Assembly: GCF_003342675.1 (NCBI RefSeq)
Contig: NZ_CP031148.1
Span: 1,550,001 to 1,614,000, forward strand
Length of the DNA: 64,000 nt
Direction of reading: 5' to 3'
DNA from: Haloplanus rubicundus
Lineage (GTDB): Archaea > Halobacteriota > Halobacteria > Halobacteriales > Haloferacaceae
The notes below the pieces were generated by a model. It had not been told where the DNA came from. It worked only from the letters and a program-made list of their open reading frames with translations, and made no database searches. A program made the translations under genes and the position numbers. Of the stretch, positions 40,046 to 47,675 are shown one piece after another (within the stretch, counting starts at the first letter, position 1; each line of letters opens with the position of its first letter).

Positions 40046-41624
40046 GGATCGCTCGCCCGACCCCGACGCCGACGTCTGTATCGTCGGCGCCGGCCCCGCG
40101 GGCGCCATCGTCGCCGCCCGCCTCGCCGAAGCAGGTTACGACGTAGTCGTCCTCGACGCCGGCCCGCGGTTCGACCTGGACGACCGGACCGACCAACTCG
40201 ACGCGCACATCCGCCCCGGTCTGGAGGGGCTGTGGGGCATGGGCGGCGAGCGCGACGCCTACACATCCAGCGGGCCGAGGGGCTACCCCCTGAACGCCGC
40301 GCGCGTGAAAGGCGTCGGCGGGTCGACGCTCCACTGGCAGGGCATGGTGATGCGTCTCCACGAACGCGACTTCGAACTCCACAGTCGCCACGGCGTCGGC
40401 GTCGACTGGCCGGTCGACTACGCCGACCTACGTCCGTACTACGCCGAGGCCGAACGGGAGTTGAGCGTCGCCGGCGCCGACGACAACCCCTTCGCCCCGC
40501 CCCGCGAGGAGCCGTTCCCCCTCCCCGCCTTCCCGCCCTCTCACAGCGACGCCATCTTCGCCGAGGCCTGCGAATCGCTCGGCCTCCCAACCCACTCCGT
40601 GCCGAACGCCCGCAACTCCGAACCGGCGGACGGCGCCTCGGCCTGTGTCGGCTACGGCACCTGCAAACCCGTCTGTCCGTCCGGCGCGAAATACACCGCG
40701 GAGCGTCACGTCGCCCGGGCGGAGGCGGCGGGTGCCCGCGTCGTCGACCGGGCGCCCGTCCAGCGACTCGTCCACGACGATACCGGGAAACGGATCGACG
40801 CCGCCGTCTACGCGACGCCCGACGGTGAGGAACACCGGCAGGACGCCGACGCCGTCGTGCTCGCCTGTGGCGGCGTCGAGAACGTTCGCCTCCTCTTGCT
40901 CTCCGCGTCCGGGGCTCACCCCGACGGCCTCGCCAACTCCTCCGGGGCGGTCGGCCGCTACTTCATGGATCACTGCTTCGCCGGCGTCGGCGGCCGGATC
41001 GACCGCCCGACCCGACAGAACCACGTCGGCTTCAACACCACCGAGTGTCACGCCCTCTACGACGGAGTGGACCCCTTACCTGGGGTGAAACTGGAGTTTC
41101 TCAACTACGCCGGTCCCTCCCCCGTCATCGACGCGCTCCACGCCGACGACTGGGGTGACTCCCTGCTCGACTCCCTGCGGGAGTCCTACGGTACCCACCT
41201 CGCCGTCGGCGGCCTCGTCGAGCAGTTCCCTCGCGCCGAGAACCGCATCACCCTCGACCGCTCGACCACGGACGACCACGGTAATCCCGTGCCCGACGTG
41301 CAGTGGTCGATCGGTTCGGAGACGCGCCGCGCCATCGAGCGCGCCAACGAGGTCCAGCGGTCGATCCTGACGGAACTCGGCGCCGAGATAGACTGGGTCG
41401 TCGGCCCCGACGCGACCGGCCCTGCGTACCACCACATGGGCACGACCCGGATGGGCACCGACTCCGAATCGAGCGTCGTCGACCCCGACTGCCGCGCCCA
41501 CGACTGCGAGAACCTCTGGATCGCCGGCAGCAGCGTCTTCCCCACCGGCGGCGCGATGAACCCGACGCTCACCATCGCCGCCCTGAGCTGTCGGCTGGCC
41601 GACCGCCTCGACGAGTGGCTGTAA
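40038..41624 (+). CDS. GMC-family oxidoreductase (gluconate/choline dehydrogenase-like large subunit)
   Basis: A 528-residue flavoprotein. The FAD-binding CIVGAGPAGAIVAARLAEAG is near the N-terminus, and VGGSTLHWQGMVMR and CGGVENVRLLL follow. C-terminal GPAYHHMGTTRMG and FPTGGAMNPTLTIAALSCRLADRL contain the catalytic His and closing FAD contact. It resembles the large subunit of membrane-bound sugar/polyol dehydrogenases. It has no signal of its own and would be exported by hitch-hiking on the subunit-3 partner. The CVGYGTCKPVCPSG block has cysteines unusual for simple GMC enzymes. Confidence 0.9.
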   Translation: MAEDRSPDPDADVCIVGAGPAGAIVAARLAEAGYDVVVLDAGPRFDLDDRTDQLDAHIRPGLEGLWGMGGERDAYTSSGPRGYPLNAARVKGVGGSTLHWQGMVMRLHERDFELHSRHGVGVDWPVDYADLRPYYAEAERELSVAGADDNPFAPPREEPFPLPAFPPSHSDAIFAEACESLGLPTHSVPNARNSEPADGASACVGYGTCKPVCPSGAKYTAERHVARAEAAGARVVDRAPVQRLVHDDTGKRIDAAVYATPDGEEHRQDADAVVLACGGVENVRLLLLSASGAHPDGLANSSGAVGRYFMDHCFAGVGGRIDRPTRQNHVGFNTTECHALYDGVDPLPGVKLEFLNYAGPSPVIDALHADDWGDSLLDSLRESYGTHLAVGGLVEQFPRAENRITLDRSTTDDHGNPVPDVQWSIGSETRRAIERANEVQRSILTELGAEIDWVVGPDATGPAYHHMGTTRMGTDSESSVVDPDCRAHDCENLWIAGSSVFPTGGAMNPTLTIAALSCRLADRLDEWL

Positions 41625-41882
41625 CTCGCCTCCGCGCCCTCCCTTCCCTCGTACCGGGCGTTAATAACTAGTTAAGAATCTAACAATTACGGCCCCCCAC
41701 CGGGATGATCGAGGGGCGCCTCGAAGAGCGACGCCGCTTCTCTCAAACACCTTGGATTTCTAATAATAAATGGTTATCTAATAGGTTGTAGCGCGTCGCT
41801 CCCACCGCATTTCGATAGAGGGCAACCACATCTCGGCGCGTGGGGGAGCGTCAACCAATCGATTCGGATCGAGACTGCTACG
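41625..41882 (+). promoter_or_regulatory. Low-GC 258-base intergenic region before the beta-helix protein
   Basis: It contains A/T-rich islands, GTTAATAACTAGTTAAGAAT (41669-41688) and TTTCTAATAATAAATGG followed by TTATCTAATAGG (41756-41785). The second is the most probable promoter for the gene at 41883, giving a leader of about 80-90 bases. No small gene or other structure was seen. Confidence 0.45.
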
Positions 41883-43457
41883 ATGACAGACGACAACATT
41901 TTGAACGTCACACGACGGCGCGCGCTCGCCGGCGCGGCGCTCGTCGGTGCTATCGGGGCATCGGCAGGTGCCGGCACGGCAGCGTACTTCAGCGACGACG
42001 TACAGACCGAAGACAACACGATTCAGACGGGGGACATCGACCTCAGAACAAATGGCAACGACTCGCCGACCACGACGATCAACGTCGGCCCCGTCGGCCC
42101 CGGGCAGAGCGGTAGCCAGTCGCTCAGCCTCAACAACGTCGGGTCGTTGAACGGGTACCTCAGCTTGGTGTTCGGGACGCCCGACAACCGGAACGACCTG
42201 ACCGAGATTCTCGAAGTCACCGTCTCCATCGGCGGGACCGAGATTCGGCGCGGGACCTTCGACACCGTCTTCGACGGGGAGGGCGAGTGGTCCAACGCCG
42301 ACGTCCCGCTCGACGGCGGTCAGACGAAGAATCTCACCATCGACTGGTCGCTGCCGGGAGGCGCCGGCAACGATGTCCAGAACCTCGAGGCGATAGGGGA
42401 CATCACGATCCAGTTGAACCAGCAACAGGAGGCCTTCGCCGACCTCGTCGTCGGCAGCAGCGGCGCCAACGTCTCGACGATTCAGGAAGCGGTCGACGAC
42501 GTGCCCGACGGGGGCGTGATCCTCGTCAGGGACGGGACGTACAACGAAGGGGTATCCATCGACAAGGCGAATCTGACACTCGCCTCGAAGAATCCGCTCG
42601 GTGCCCAGATCAGGACGTCGGCTCCGGCGACCAATCGTGCCATCGAAGTCGCGGGCGTTTCCGGTGTCACTGTGGACGGATTCGACATCTCGTTCGACGG
42701 CAACAATTCTCCGAACAGCGAGAAGTACGCCGTCCGGGCACAGGCCGTCTCTGACGGGCTCACGGTCCGCAACTGTGACATCGGACGGTTCAGTACGTCC
42801 GACAACGCCGACGGCGCCGTCCGGGCGACGGGCGTCGTCGTCACCAGCGTACAGGGGCCGAATGCGGGCGGCGAAGTCAACGACGTGATCGTCGAGAACA
42901 ACGTGTTCGACGACATCAAGACCACCGGCGGGACCGACCTCTCGGACTCGGACAACGACTCCAAGGCGAAAGGCGTCGCGCTGAACGGGAACGTCCTGAA
43001 CGCCAGCGTCGTCCACAACGAGTTCACCAATATCGGCGCCGCTGGTGGTAGTAACGAGAGTCCGACCAGTGCCGAACCGGTCACCGACTCGGGGGTCAAC
43101 GGGACCGAGAAACCCCGTGGCGTCACCCTCGTCGAGGACAGCAACGGAACCGGTCCGCGGAACTTCACTATCCTGAACAACCTCTTCCAGAACATCGTCG
43201 GTACCTGGGGCCAGCCGGCCATCTTCGTCGGCGGATCGAACACCCCGGGGAACGACCACGAGGTGTACGACAACGAGTTCCACCACCCGGTCGACAACCT
43301 CAGCGGCGGCGCGCTCAAACTCCGGAACAACACCTGGGTGAACGACGACGACGACGACGGCGTGCCCGAACTCGTCGATCCCAACGCGGACAACGACGGT
43401 GGCAACCTGATCGACCGCAACGGCGGGAGTTCCTACGACACCACCTACACCATCTGA
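41883..43457 (+). CDS. Exported camelysin/TasA-like protein with parallel beta-helix domain
   Basis: A 524-residue protein. VTRRRALAGAALVGAIGASAGAG is a Tat-like signal and GTAAYFSDDVQTEDNTIQTGDIDL matches the SipW-dependent/camelysin pattern also seen at 32253. Residues about 55-180 form a beta sandwich. Residues about 185-490 are a right-handed beta-helix (TIQEAVDDVPDGGVILVRDGTYNEG, then repeated Asn-rich turns such as IVENNVFDDI and HDVYDNEF-type rungs). It ends in Asp/Asn-rich calcium-like loops (NDDDDDGVPELVDPNADNDGG). Likely an extracellular fibre- or polysaccharide-associated protein. Confidence 0.85.
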   Translation: MTDDNILNVTRRRALAGAALVGAIGASAGAGTAAYFSDDVQTEDNTIQTGDIDLRTNGNDSPTTTINVGPVGPGQSGSQSLSLNNVGSLNGYLSLVFGTPDNRNDLTEILEVTVSIGGTEIRRGTFDTVFDGEGEWSNADVPLDGGQTKNLTIDWSLPGGAGNDVQNLEAIGDITIQLNQQQEAFADLVVGSSGANVSTIQEAVDDVPDGGVILVRDGTYNEGVSIDKANLTLASKNPLGAQIRTSAPATNRAIEVAGVSGVTVDGFDISFDGNNSPNSEKYAVRAQAVSDGLTVRNCDIGRFSTSDNADGAVRATGVVVTSVQGPNAGGEVNDVIVENNVFDDIKTTGGTDLSDSDNDSKAKGVALNGNVLNASVVHNEFTNIGAAGGSNESPTSAEPVTDSGVNGTEKPRGVTLVEDSNGTGPRNFTILNNLFQNIVGTWGQPAIFVGGSNTPGNDHEVYDNEFHHPVDNLSGGALKLRNNTWVNDDDDDGVPELVDPNADNDGGNLIDRNGGSSYDTTYTI

Positions 43458-43502
43458 CGGCCGAGACGCGTCTGCGGGTCCCTCCTCTGCTTTTCGCTAC
43501 CA

Positions 43503-43516
43503 CGACCACGTGGTCG
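43503..43516. repeat. Perfect 14-base palindrome CGACCACGTGGTCG
   Basis: A perfect inverted repeat without loop, 46 bases after the beta-helix gene stop. It could be a protein-binding site or part of a 3' structure. Confidence 0.35.
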
Positions 43517-43622
43517 CCGACGAGTGCGACGACCACGTCATCGGTAGCCGATTCTCCCACCGTCGTGAGCGACGACCACCGGCCCCGCATAGCTTCAAGG
43601 GCCCCGGAGACGTTCGTCCGTG

Positions 43623-43645
43623 GTGTATGGTAACAACGCATACAC
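43623..43645. promoter_or_regulatory. Operator-like inverted repeat GTGTATG-N9-CATACAC
   Basis: Perfect 7-base arms around a 9-base spacer, ending 27 bases before ATG 43673 of the tail-tube pair. The position suits a repressor or activator site at the transcription start. Confidence 0.4.
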
Positions 43646-43672
43646 ACGTGGCGCTCCCCTCGCGAGGCGACG

Positions 43673-44260
43673 ATGCCTGACCGACACGGCCCGTTCCGGG
43701 TGGCTCGCTTCCTCCTCGAAATCGACGGGGTGGCGAAGGCGGGGTTCACCCGGTGTCGGATTCCCGACTCCTCGACGGCTGTCGTCGAGTACCGCGAGGG
43801 CAACGATCCGCCGACGCCGCGGAAACTCGCCGGCCTGAACGAGTACGGCTCGCTCGAACTGCGCTACGGCGTCACGACCGATGCCATCGAACTGTACGAG
43901 TGGCGACGGCTCGTCGAGCAGGGAAAGGTCGACGAGGCGCGCCGCTCCATCGCCGTCGTCCTCCTCGACGAGGAAGGGGCCCCGGCCGCGCGGTGGGAAC
44001 TCCGAAATGCGTGGCCCCGGCGATACGCGGCGCCGACGCTCGACGCCGGGCGCTCCGCCGTCGCCATCGAGACGCTCGAAATCGTCTGCGAGGGGCTCCG
44101 CCGCGTCGACACGGGATCGGAAACCGACGGTGCGGGCGAGCGTGCCGAACACGGCCCCCCGACGCCGCGGAAGCCGAGCGAGGGGCTGACGGACCTCACC
44201 CGCCGGTACCGGCCCGACGAGCGGCCGAACCTGACCCGGAAAAGTCCCGATGAGGGATGA
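43673..44260 (+). CDS. Phage/contractile-injection tail tube protein (gp19/TIGR02241 type), first of pair
   Basis: A 195-residue protein with the family order clear: FRVARFLLEIDGVAKAGFTRC, then VVEYREGNDPPTPRKLAG, YGSLELRYGVTTDAIELYEW, IAVVLLDEEGAPAARWELRNAWPRRYAAP, and AIETLEIVCEGL. These proteins form hexameric rings that stack into the inner tube of phage tails, tailocins and eCIS particles. The extra C-terminal 40 residues (charged, with RRYRPDERPNL) are not part of the tube fold. Overlaps the next tube gene by four bases. No sheath, baseplate or AAA gene is nearby. Confidence 0.88.
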   Translation: MPDRHGPFRVARFLLEIDGVAKAGFTRCRIPDSSTAVVEYREGNDPPTPRKLAGLNEYGSLELRYGVTTDAIELYEWRRLVEQGKVDEARRSIAVVLLDEEGAPAARWELRNAWPRRYAAPTLDAGRSAVAIETLEIVCEGLRRVDTGSETDGAGERAEHGPPTPRKPSEGLTDLTRRYRPDERPNLTRKSPDEG

Positions 44261-44745
44261 GCGACGACCCCTACCGCCGCCACCGGTTCGACGTCGACAT
44301 CGGGGACGACCGCCCGCCGCTCGGTTTCACCGAGGTGCGCGGGCTGTCGATTCGGGTCCAGGCGCGGCCGGGCGAGGAGGCCGGGGACGACGCGAGAGAC
44401 GCGGACTGGCTGGACTGGCGCGACCGATTCGGCGCCATCGGCCGCGTGCCGTCCGTTCCTCGCCGCCGACCCGCCTCGCCACCGCTCACGCTCCGGCGGG
44501 GGATCACCGACGACCGACGGCTCTGGGACTGGCTCCGCGACTGGGTGGACGGGCGGGTCGAGAAACGCGACGTGCGGGTGTACCTGCTCGACGCCGCGGG
44601 CGAGCGAGCGCGTGGCTGGCGCTGTCGCGACGCGACGCCCGCCCGGTGGACGGGGCCGGAACTCGCCGCCGACCGTCCCGCCGCGGCGACGGAGACGCTC
44701 GAACTGGTTCACGAGGGCCTCGACGCCATCACCGGCGGTGACTGA
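44257..44745 (+). CDS. Phage/contractile-injection tail tube protein (gp19 type), second of pair
   Basis: A 162-residue protein with the same architecture in more diverged form: YRRHRFDVDIGDDRPPLGFTEVRGL, LTLRRGITDDRRLWDWLRDWVDGRVEKRD, VYLLDAAGERARGWRCRDATPARWTGP and ETLELVHEGLDAI. Two tube types in one operon is the arrangement seen at the start of eCIS loci, where different tube proteins join tube to baseplate. Here nothing else of such a locus is present; hisC follows after 39 bases with its own promoter. Confidence 0.87.
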   Translation: MSDDPYRRHRFDVDIGDDRPPLGFTEVRGLSIRVQARPGEEAGDDARDADWLDWRDRFGAIGRVPSVPRRRPASPPLTLRRGITDDRRLWDWLRDWVDGRVEKRDVRVYLLDAAGERARGWRCRDATPARWTGPELAADRPAAATETLELVHEGLDAITGGD

Positions 44746-44784
44746 TCGAACACGCTTAAGCGTCGGCGTCCGCATCCTCCGACC

Positions 44785-45867
44785 ATGCAACCACGGGACC
44801 TTTCGGATCTCTCGCCGTACGTCCCCGGCCGCGGCGCCGAGGAGGTGGCCCGCGAACTCGGGATGGACCCCGACGACCTCACGAAACTCTCGTCGAACGA
44901 GAACCCTCACGGCCCGAGTCCGGCGGCCGTCGAGGCCATCCGCGAGACGGCGCCGCGGGTCGGCGTCTACCCCAAGGCCTCCCACACCGACCTCGGCGAC
45001 AAACTCGCCGACCGCTGGGACTGCGCGCCCGAACAGGTGTGGGTGACCCCCGGCGCCGACGGCGCCATCGACTACCTCTCGCGGGCCTTCCTCGACCCCG
45101 GCGACCGGATTCTCGTCCCCGAACCCGGCTTCTCGTACTACCGGATGAGCGCCCGCTACCACCACGGCGAGGTGGCGACCTACGAGTTGGCAAAAGCCGA
45201 CGACTTCGCCCAGACGCCCGCGACGGTGCTCGACGCCTACGACGGCGAGCGGATGGTGTATCTCACGTCGCCGCACAACCCGACCGGCGCCGAGTTCTCC
45301 CGCGAGGCGGTCGTCGAGTTGGCCGAGTCCGTCGACGAGGACACCCTCCTCGTCGTCGACGAGGCGTACGCGGAGTACACCGACGCGCCCTCCGCCATCG
45401 ACCTCCTCGATTCCTACGACAACCTCGCGGTCCTGCGGACGTTCTCGAAGGCGTACGGTCTCGCGGGCCTGCGCGTCGGCTACGGCGTCGTCCCCGCGTC
45501 GTGGGCGGACGCCTACGCCCGCGTCAACACGCCCTTCGCCGCCAGCGAAGTCGGGTGTCGGGCCGCCCTCGCCGCCCTCGACGACGACGACCACCTCGAA
45601 CGCACCGTCGAGACGGCGCGCTGGGCGCGTGCCTACCTCCGCGAGCACCTCGACGCACCGACGTGGGAGAGCGGCGGCAACTTCGTCCTCGCCGAAGTCG
45701 GCGACGCCGCCGCCGTCGCCGAGGCCACGAAGCGTCGGGGCGTCATCGTCCGCGACTGCTCCAGTTTCGGCCTCCCCGAGTGTATCCGCGTCTCCTGTGG
45801 CACCCGCGAGAGTACGCCCCGTGCCGTCGAGACGATCAACGACGCCCTCGCGGAGGTGCGGGTGTGA
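44785..45867 (+). CDS. hisC: Histidinol-phosphate aminotransferase
   Basis: A 360-residue class I/II aminotransferase. N-terminal LSPYVPGRGAEEVARELG and KLSSNENPHGPSP are the HisC start motifs, DEAYAEY holds the cofactor Asp, and FSKAYGLAGLRVGYG holds the PLP lysine (Lys222). It makes histidinol phosphate in histidine synthesis. A TATA-like CGCTTAAGCG lies about 25-34 bases before the ATG. Its stop overlaps the GTG start of the AK6 gene. Confidence 0.93.
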   Translation: MQPRDLSDLSPYVPGRGAEEVARELGMDPDDLTKLSSNENPHGPSPAAVEAIRETAPRVGVYPKASHTDLGDKLADRWDCAPEQVWVTPGADGAIDYLSRAFLDPGDRILVPEPGFSYYRMSARYHHGEVATYELAKADDFAQTPATVLDAYDGERMVYLTSPHNPTGAEFSREAVVELAESVDEDTLLVVDEAYAEYTDAPSAIDLLDSYDNLAVLRTFSKAYGLAGLRVGYGVVPASWADAYARVNTPFAASEVGCRAALAALDDDDHLERTVETARWARAYLREHLDAPTWESGGNFVLAEVGDAAAVAEATKRRGVIVRDCSSFGLPECIRVSCGTRESTPRAVETINDALAEVRV

Positions 45868-46373
45868 GCGACGACCGTCGGGTCGCCGTCACCGGGACGC
45901 CCGGCACCGGCAAGACGACGGTCACCACCCTGCTCGACGGCCCGGTGATCCACCTCAACGATCTGATCCGCGAGGCCGGCCTCTGGTCCGAACGCGACGA
46001 GGGCCGTGACTCCCTCGTCGCCGATCTCGACGCCGTCCGGGAGGCGCTCGGCGACTGGTCGGGCGTCGTCGAGTCCCACCTCGCCCACCACCTCGACGCC
46101 GACCGAGTTGTCGTCCTCCGGTGCCGGCCGGACGTACTCGAATCCCGCCTCCGGGAGCGCGGTGCCGACGAGGCCAAGGCGGCCGAGAACGCCGAGAGCG
46201 AGGCGCTCGACGTGATCCTCTCCGAGGCCGTCGACCGTCACGGCCTCGACAACGTCTACGAAATCGACACCACCGACCGGCCGCCGGCCGACGTGGCCGC
46301 CGACATCGAGGCCGTGATCGCCGGCGACCGCGACCCGAGCGCCGGCGACGTGGATTTCACGGACCATCTGTGA
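45864..46373 (+). CDS. Adenylate kinase AK6/Fap7 type
   Basis: A 169-residue P-loop kinase. Walker A GTPGTGKTT (11-19) opens the protein; NDLIREAGL is the NMP-binding part, and RCRPDVLESRLRERG the LID region. The small size and sequence fit the archaeal AK6/Fap7 group, which acts as adenylate kinase and in small-subunit ribosome maturation in eukaryotes and archaea. GTG start, four bases overlapping hisC, so the two are coupled. Confidence 0.9.
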   Translation: MSDDRRVAVTGTPGTGKTTVTTLLDGPVIHLNDLIREAGLWSERDEGRDSLVADLDAVREALGDWSGVVESHLAHHLDADRVVVLRCRPDVLESRLRERGADEAKAAENAESEALDVILSEAVDRHGLDNVYEIDTTDRPPADVAADIEAVIAGDRDPSAGDVDFTDHL

Positions 46374-46452
46374 TAATGTTCGTCGAAAGTCATCACCAAT
46401 TGTTCGCCGTACCGTGCCGGCGAACCACCAGCAAACGGTCACAACGATCATC

Positions 46453-47061
46453 ATGACCCTGGATCGTCTCCGTCCGCTGGCCGAACTCGTCCTCGATCCG
46501 ATGGTCGCGGCGGCCGACCGGATCGGCCTCACCCCCGACGGGATCAGCGTCCTCGCGTTCGGGTTCGCCGTCGCCGCCGCCGTCGGCTTCTCCCTCGCCA
46601 CGCCCGTCGGCTACGTCGTCGGCGCGCTCTGTGTCCTCGCGAACGGGTGGCTAGACCTGCTGGACGGCGCCCTCGCGCGCACCCAGAACGTCGACTCCCG
46701 CGGCGGCGACCTGCTGGATCACGTGCTGGATCGGTACGCCGACATCGTCCTCGTCGTCGGCCTCGCGGCCGGCGTCGCGCGCTACGACCTCGGTCTCCTC
46801 GCGGTCACCGGCGTCCTGATGACCTCCTATCTGGGCACGCAGATTCAGGCCGTCGGCCTCGGCCGGGAGTACGGCGGCCTCGTCGGCCGCGCGGACCGCC
46901 TCGCCCTCATCGGCCTCGGCGCCGTCGTCGCCGCCGTCGTGGGGGGACCGATCGGCCCGCTCTCCCTCTCGGTCGTCGGCTACCTGCTCGCATTCTTCGC
47001 CGTCATCGGCCACTTCACCGCGCTCCAGCGGTTCTGGGGCGCGTGGTCCGATCTGTCCTGA
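46453..47061 (+). CDS. CDP-alcohol phosphatidyltransferase
   Basis: A 202-residue membrane enzyme with the family motif D-x2-D-G-x2-A-R...G-x3-D-x3-D visible as DLLDGALARTQNVDSRGGDLLDHVLDRYAD, plus about five to six membrane helices. It transfers a phosphatidyl-type group (in archaea archaetidyl) from a CDP-lipid to an alcohol such as inositol phosphate, glycerol phosphate or serine. The alcohol is not known here. ATG 46453 begins the homologous sequence. Confidence 0.9.
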   Translation: MTLDRLRPLAELVLDPMVAAADRIGLTPDGISVLAFGFAVAAAVGFSLATPVGYVVGALCVLANGWLDLLDGALARTQNVDSRGGDLLDHVLDRYADIVLVVGLAAGVARYDLGLLAVTGVLMTSYLGTQIQAVGLGREYGGLVGRADRLALIGLGAVVAAVVGGPIGPLSLSVVGYLLAFFAVIGHFTALQRFWGAWSDLS

Positions 47062-47107
47062 CCCCCCGGGCGCACCTTTTATCCCCCGGCGTCCGCTACG
47101 GAGGAGT

Positions 47108-47635
47108 ATGCCCCAGTGTGAAATGTGCGGTGCGGAGAGTTCGTCGCTCACGACGACGAAAGTCGAGGGGGCCGAACTCGAACTCTGTGACAGCTGTACC
47201 GACTTCGGCACCGAGGTCCGGACGGAGTCGAGCAGTTCGTCCTCGACGAAGTACTCCACTTCGTCCTCGTCCTCGTCGTCCTCGTCGTCCTCGTCGTCCA
47301 CGTCGGGCGGCTCGTCGTCCGGTGGCTCCCGCCGCCGCCGCGACATGTTCGACGACATGGAGGAGGTCGCCACCGACTACGACGACCGCATCCGCTCGGC
47401 CCGCGAGGATCGCGGCCTGAGTCAGGAGGAACTCGCGAACGAACTCAACGAGAAGGCGAGCCTCATCCGCAAACTCGAACGTGGCGACGTGCTCCCGAGC
47501 GACGAGGTCCAGACGAAACTGGAGCGCAAACTCGACATCTCCCTCTCCGAGGGCGCCGGCGACGAGGACGCCGAGTGGTCCGGCGGGTCGTCGACGACGA
47601 CCACCCTCGGTGACGTGGTGAAGCGCAAGGACTAG
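47108..47635 (+). CDS. Archaeal multiprotein bridging factor aMBF1
   Basis: A 175-residue protein. N-terminal zinc ribbon CEMCGAES...LCDSC (residues 4-30), a long poly-serine linker (about residues 40-72), then a helix-turn-helix (RIRSAREDRGLSQEELANELNEKASLIRKLERGDVLP) and a C-terminal tail. This is the aMBF1 order. Bacterial-like HTH plus zinc ribbon suggests transcription or ribosome-linked action. The serine linker is unusually pure. Confidence 0.93.
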   Translation: MPQCEMCGAESSSLTTTKVEGAELELCDSCTDFGTEVRTESSSSSSTKYSTSSSSSSSSSSSSSTSGGSSSGGSRRRRDMFDDMEEVATDYDDRIRSAREDRGLSQEELANELNEKASLIRKLERGDVLPSDEVQTKLERKLDISLSEGAGDEDAEWSGGSSTTTTLGDVVKRKD

Positions 47636-47675
47636 CAGGCGTACGATTATAGCGGTCGCCCGTCAACCCGTGGCC

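Noticed and set aside
43673-44745. Prophage remnant with more tail genes
   Set aside because: Neighbouring frames were checked in both directions; hisC, AK6 and the beta-helix protein are not phage genes, and no terminase, capsid, sheath or integrase was found.
47220-47330. TCGTCC tandem repeats as a possible CRISPR or minisatellite
   Set aside because: They encode the serine linker of aMBF1; there are no spacers.
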